Shown: in pieces, positions 5,299 through 6,620 of the stretch
How the letters are laid out: each line of letters begins with the position of its first letter
Numbering within the stretch: the stretch's first letter is position 1
Source of the DNA: Anaerolineales bacterium
GTDB lineage: Bacteria; Chloroflexota; Anaerolineae; Epilineales; JAANWY01
Assembly: GCA_018263655.1 (NCBI GenBank)
Contig: JAANWY010000119.1
Location: 1 to 6,620 of the forward strand
Direction of reading: 5' to 3'
Length of the DNA: 6,620 nt
Translations under genes and position numbers: made by a program
Notes under the pieces: model-generated
What the model was told of the DNA's origin: nothing
What the model saw: the letters and a program-made list of their open reading frames with translations, nothing else
The model's database searches: none

Positions 5299-5982
5299 AT
5301 GAAATTCTTTCTTGACACAGCTAACGTTGACGAAATCCGTACCGCTAACGACTGGGGACTGCTGGACGGCGTCACGACGAACCCGTCTCTAGCTGCCAAG
5401 GAGGGCCGCGAATTTCGCGATGTTGCAGCTGAGATCCTGGACATTATGGGCGATCGGCCCGTGAGCCTGGAAACGGTCAGTACCGATGCCGAGGGCATGA
5501 TGCACGAAGCTCGAATCCTGTCCTCGTGGGCACCGAACGTCGTGGCGAAGATTCCACTACTTCCTGATGGACTCAAGGCCGTCCAGGTGCTGCGTGAGGA
5601 AGGTATCAAAACCAACGTGACGCTGGTCTTCTCGACGAACCAGGGGTTGCTGGCCGCCAAAGCCGGCGCAACCTACGTCAGCCCCTTCATCGGCCGGCTG
5701 GACGACCGGGCCCATGACGGGATGGAGCTTGTCCGCGAACTTATGCACATCAACGACATCTACGGTTACGACACAGAAGTCATCACCGCCAGCGTGCGGC
5801 ACCCGCGCCACGTCGTCGAAGCAGCTCTGGCGGGCGCAGACATCGTCACCGTACCCTTCGCCGTAATGAAGAAGTTGTTCAATCACCCCTTGACCGACGT
5901 CGGCCTCGAAAACTTCCTCGCTGATTGGGAGACCGTCCCAGACAAGGACGACATCTTCCGCGACGAGTTGGTTCCGGCCTAG
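5299..5982 (+). CDS. fsa: Small transaldolase / fructose-6-phosphate aldolase family enzyme (TalC/Fsa)
   Basis: A class I Schiff-base aldolase of sugar-phosphate metabolism, 227 residues, the usual length for the short TalC/Fsa subfamily. Motifs are MKFFLDTANVDEI at the N-terminus (Asp6), GVTTNPSL (24-31), the Schiff-base lysine Lys84 in VVAKIPL, and YVSPFIGR (126-133). Where E. coli FsaA has Gln59 and Tyr131, this protein has Glu58 and Phe130, the residues found in true transaldolases. The likely reaction is therefore dihydroxyacetone transfer between fructose 6-phosphate and erythrose 4-phosphate, not aldol cleavage, although pipelines often label such proteins fsa. A good GAGAGGG site at 5283-5289 precedes the ATG. 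It follows folP by 15 bp, so the two are likely cotranscribed. No special functional link to folate is evident. Confidence 0.93.
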   Translation: MKFFLDTANVDEIRTANDWGLLDGVTTNPSLAAKEGREFRDVAAEILDIMGDRPVSLETVSTDAEGMMHEARILSSWAPNVVAKIPLLPDGLKAVQVLREEGIKTNVTLVFSTNQGLLAAKAGATYVSPFIGRLDDRAHDGMELVRELMHINDIYGYDTEVITASVRHPRHVVEAALAGADIVTVPFAVMKKLFNHPLTDVGLENFLADWETVPDKDDIFRDELVPA

Positions 5983-6018
5983 GGGAGTTCCAGAGAGGTT
6001 TATTTCCCTGGAAGTCCC
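5983..6018 (+). other. Stem-loop after the transaldolase gene, possible weak terminator
   Basis: GGGAGTTCCAG at 5983-5993 pairs with CTGGAAGTCCC at 6008-6018 in 10 of 11 positions (one G-G mismatch), with a 14-nt loop. It begins right after the stop codon, where a terminator between convergent genes would be expected. No T-run follows on either strand, so it may protect mRNA ends or assist termination without being a canonical intrinsic terminator. Confidence 0.45.
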
Positions 6019-6093
6019 TAAAGTCGTCACTACGAACAGGATAGCGTTATTCAGTTACCGATTTTGATGGTCAAAACTCATCACCGCCGTCGG

Positions 6094-6402
6094 CTAAGCT
6101 GGCTGATCCACGTTGTACTCCTCCCGTGAAATCAGGTGACCGCCCTCGACATCCGAGGCGATGATATTGTGCTGCCGATCAAAGTGCACCTCGGCGTACA
6201 TGAGGGTGAAGCATTTGTCGTCTAGCATTTCCTTGCGCAAGAAATAGGCGCCTTCTCCCTCGATGTCCGGTGACAGATCGTACTGCTTGTCCACCCGGAT
6301 GTCTAGCTTGGCCTCACACTTGTCGCACTGGACATACAAGTGTATGGCATCGTCCTTTGTCTCTCCGCTAAAGAGGCTACTCAGTTTATCAAGGAGTCCC
6401 AT
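6094..6402 (-). CDS. Conserved small CxxC protein of unknown function
   Basis: I do not recognise a named function. The 102-residue product begins MGLLDKLSSLFSG, an amphipathic helix, then has a beta-rich domain starting HLYVQCDKCEAKLDIRVD with Cys26 and Cys29 as a single CxxC, a third Cys at 64, and a conserved-looking FLRKEMLDDKCF segment. From memory, similar small proteins occur widely in Chloroflexota next to unrelated genes. One CxxC plus a distant Cys could make a half zinc ribbon or a dimeric zinc site. I prefer the ATG at 6402 over one at 6438, because the MGLLDKL beginning is the family pattern and a GGGGA site lies seven bases upstream. The gene converges on the transaldolase gene across about 110 bp. 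Confidence 0.75.
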   Translation of the reverse strand: MGLLDKLSSLFSGETKDDAIHLYVQCDKCEAKLDIRVDKQYDLSPDIEGEGAYFLRKEMLDDKCFTLMYAEVHFDRQHNIIASDVEGGHLISREEYNVDQPA

Positions 6403-6446
6403 TGCTGTTTCCCCACGGCTCTCACACTCTCGTTGCATCCAAGTAA

Positions 6447-6492
6447 CTGCTCAGGCAATCGCCCGGCTACTGCCCTCGCAGTGCCTGAGTAG
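6447..6492. repeat. Nested inverted repeat upstream of the small CxxC gene
   Basis: CTCAGGCA at 6450-6457 pairs with TGCCTGAG at 6482-6489, extendable to 11 bp with one wobble (6447-6457/6482-6492). A second small hairpin, ACTGC (6469-6473) with GCAGT (6478-6482), lies inside. It abuts the left end of the element at 6493. It might be a leader structure of the minus-strand gene or the remnant of another element; nothing decides between these. Confidence 0.45.
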
Positions 6493-6619
6493 CTTGACAA
6501 TGTTAAATTACCTGGCGTGCTGGGCGAAGGTCTCCTGACCGAGCCCCGTTCGCCTCGGTCAGGAGACCTTCGGCGAGCAAAAGGCTGTTTCTGAACCAAA
6601 TTTAACATTGTCAAGGTAG
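6489..6619. mobile_element. MITE-like element (6493-6615) with 17-bp inverted repeats and GTAG flanks
   Basis: CTTGACAATGTTAAATT at 6493-6509 and its perfect complement at 6599-6615 bound a 123-bp block. GTAG lies directly outside both ends (6489-6492 and 6616-6619), consistent with a 4-bp target duplication, although a 4-bp match is weak evidence alone. There is no coding capacity. The interior is mainly the palindrome at 6521-6581. It lies upstream of the minus-strand CxxC gene. The TTGACA inside the repeats resembles a -35 box, but no acceptable -10 box lies at the right distance. Confidence 0.7.
6521..6581. repeat. Palindromic interspersed repeat, copy 2
   Basis: A perfect 19-bp inverted repeat (6525-6543 against 6554-6572) with a 10-nt spacer. 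It matches the copy at 44-104 at 57 of 61 bases. Here it is nested inside a second inverted-repeat element, whereas copy 1 lacks those outer ends, so the palindrome appears to be an independent repeat unit. The longer perfect stem in this copy suggests it is the less decayed of the two. Confidence 0.85.
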
Positions 6620-6620
6620 T

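Noticed and set aside
6067..6082. TTTTGA/TCAAAA hairpin between the convergent genes as a terminator
   Set aside because: The stem is only six A/T-rich pairs and no T-run follows.
6403..6438. Upstream ATG adding 12 residues to the small CxxC protein
   Set aside because: The MGLLDKL start at 6402 has a better ribosome site and matches the usual beginning of this type of protein.
6493..6522. TTGACA in the inverted repeats as a promoter
   Set aside because: No acceptable -10 hexamer occurs 16-18 bp away on either strand at either end of the element.

Overview
The window looks like a chromosomal stretch from a GC-rich bacterium, most likely of the phylum Chloroflexota. That placement is an inference from memory of family patterns. 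Three things point there: a small MGLLDKL-type one-CxxC protein, a COG2220-like metallo-hydrolase whose metal motif reads HDHPEHN, and a surface HtrA protease and parvulin lipoprotein that both carry long Thr/Pro linkers. No rRNA, tRNA, CRISPR array, phage gene or transposase gene is visible.

Layout. A minus-strand HtrA-type serine protease (146-1345) is divergent from a plus-strand parvulin-type foldase lipoprotein (1654-2679). Each has a recognisable sigma70-type promoter. The plus strand continues with an MBL-fold hydrolase (2844-3488), a small HExxH zincin-like protein (3619-3990), dihydropteroate synthase folP (4030-5283) and a small transaldolase/Fsa-family enzyme (5299-5982). A convergent minus-strand gene for a small CxxC protein (6094-6402) follows. 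The protease and foldase plausibly work together in protein quality control outside the membrane. FolP serves folate synthesis, and the transaldolase/Fsa enzyme serves sugar-phosphate metabolism.

The unusual part is the intergenic DNA. Nearly every intergenic gap above about 100 bp holds a small non-coding repeat element, and the elements are of different kinds: (1) a palindrome at 44-104, inside a 31-bp direct duplication of the htrA stop region; (2) a 153-bp MITE-like element at 1420-1572 with 18-bp terminal inverted repeats and a perfect 9-bp target duplication, which sits between the two divergent promoters and contains competing hairpins; (3) a 17/18-bp tandem repeat plus hairpin at 2719-2829, flanked by a duplication of the MBL gene's translation start and complementary to the start of that gene; (4) a palindrome of about 105 bp with two internal hairpins at 3497-3601; (5) a 123-bp MITE-like element at 6493-6615 with 17-bp inverted repeats and a 4-bp GTAG duplication, carrying a second copy (57/61 identical) of the palindrome at 44-104. 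The core GGTCTCC(T/C)GACC recurs in elements 1, 3 and 5.

The genes themselves are ordinary housekeeping and envelope genes. The case for something undescribed rests on these non-autonomous elements, which appear to insert at gene edges and rework promoters and translation starts.
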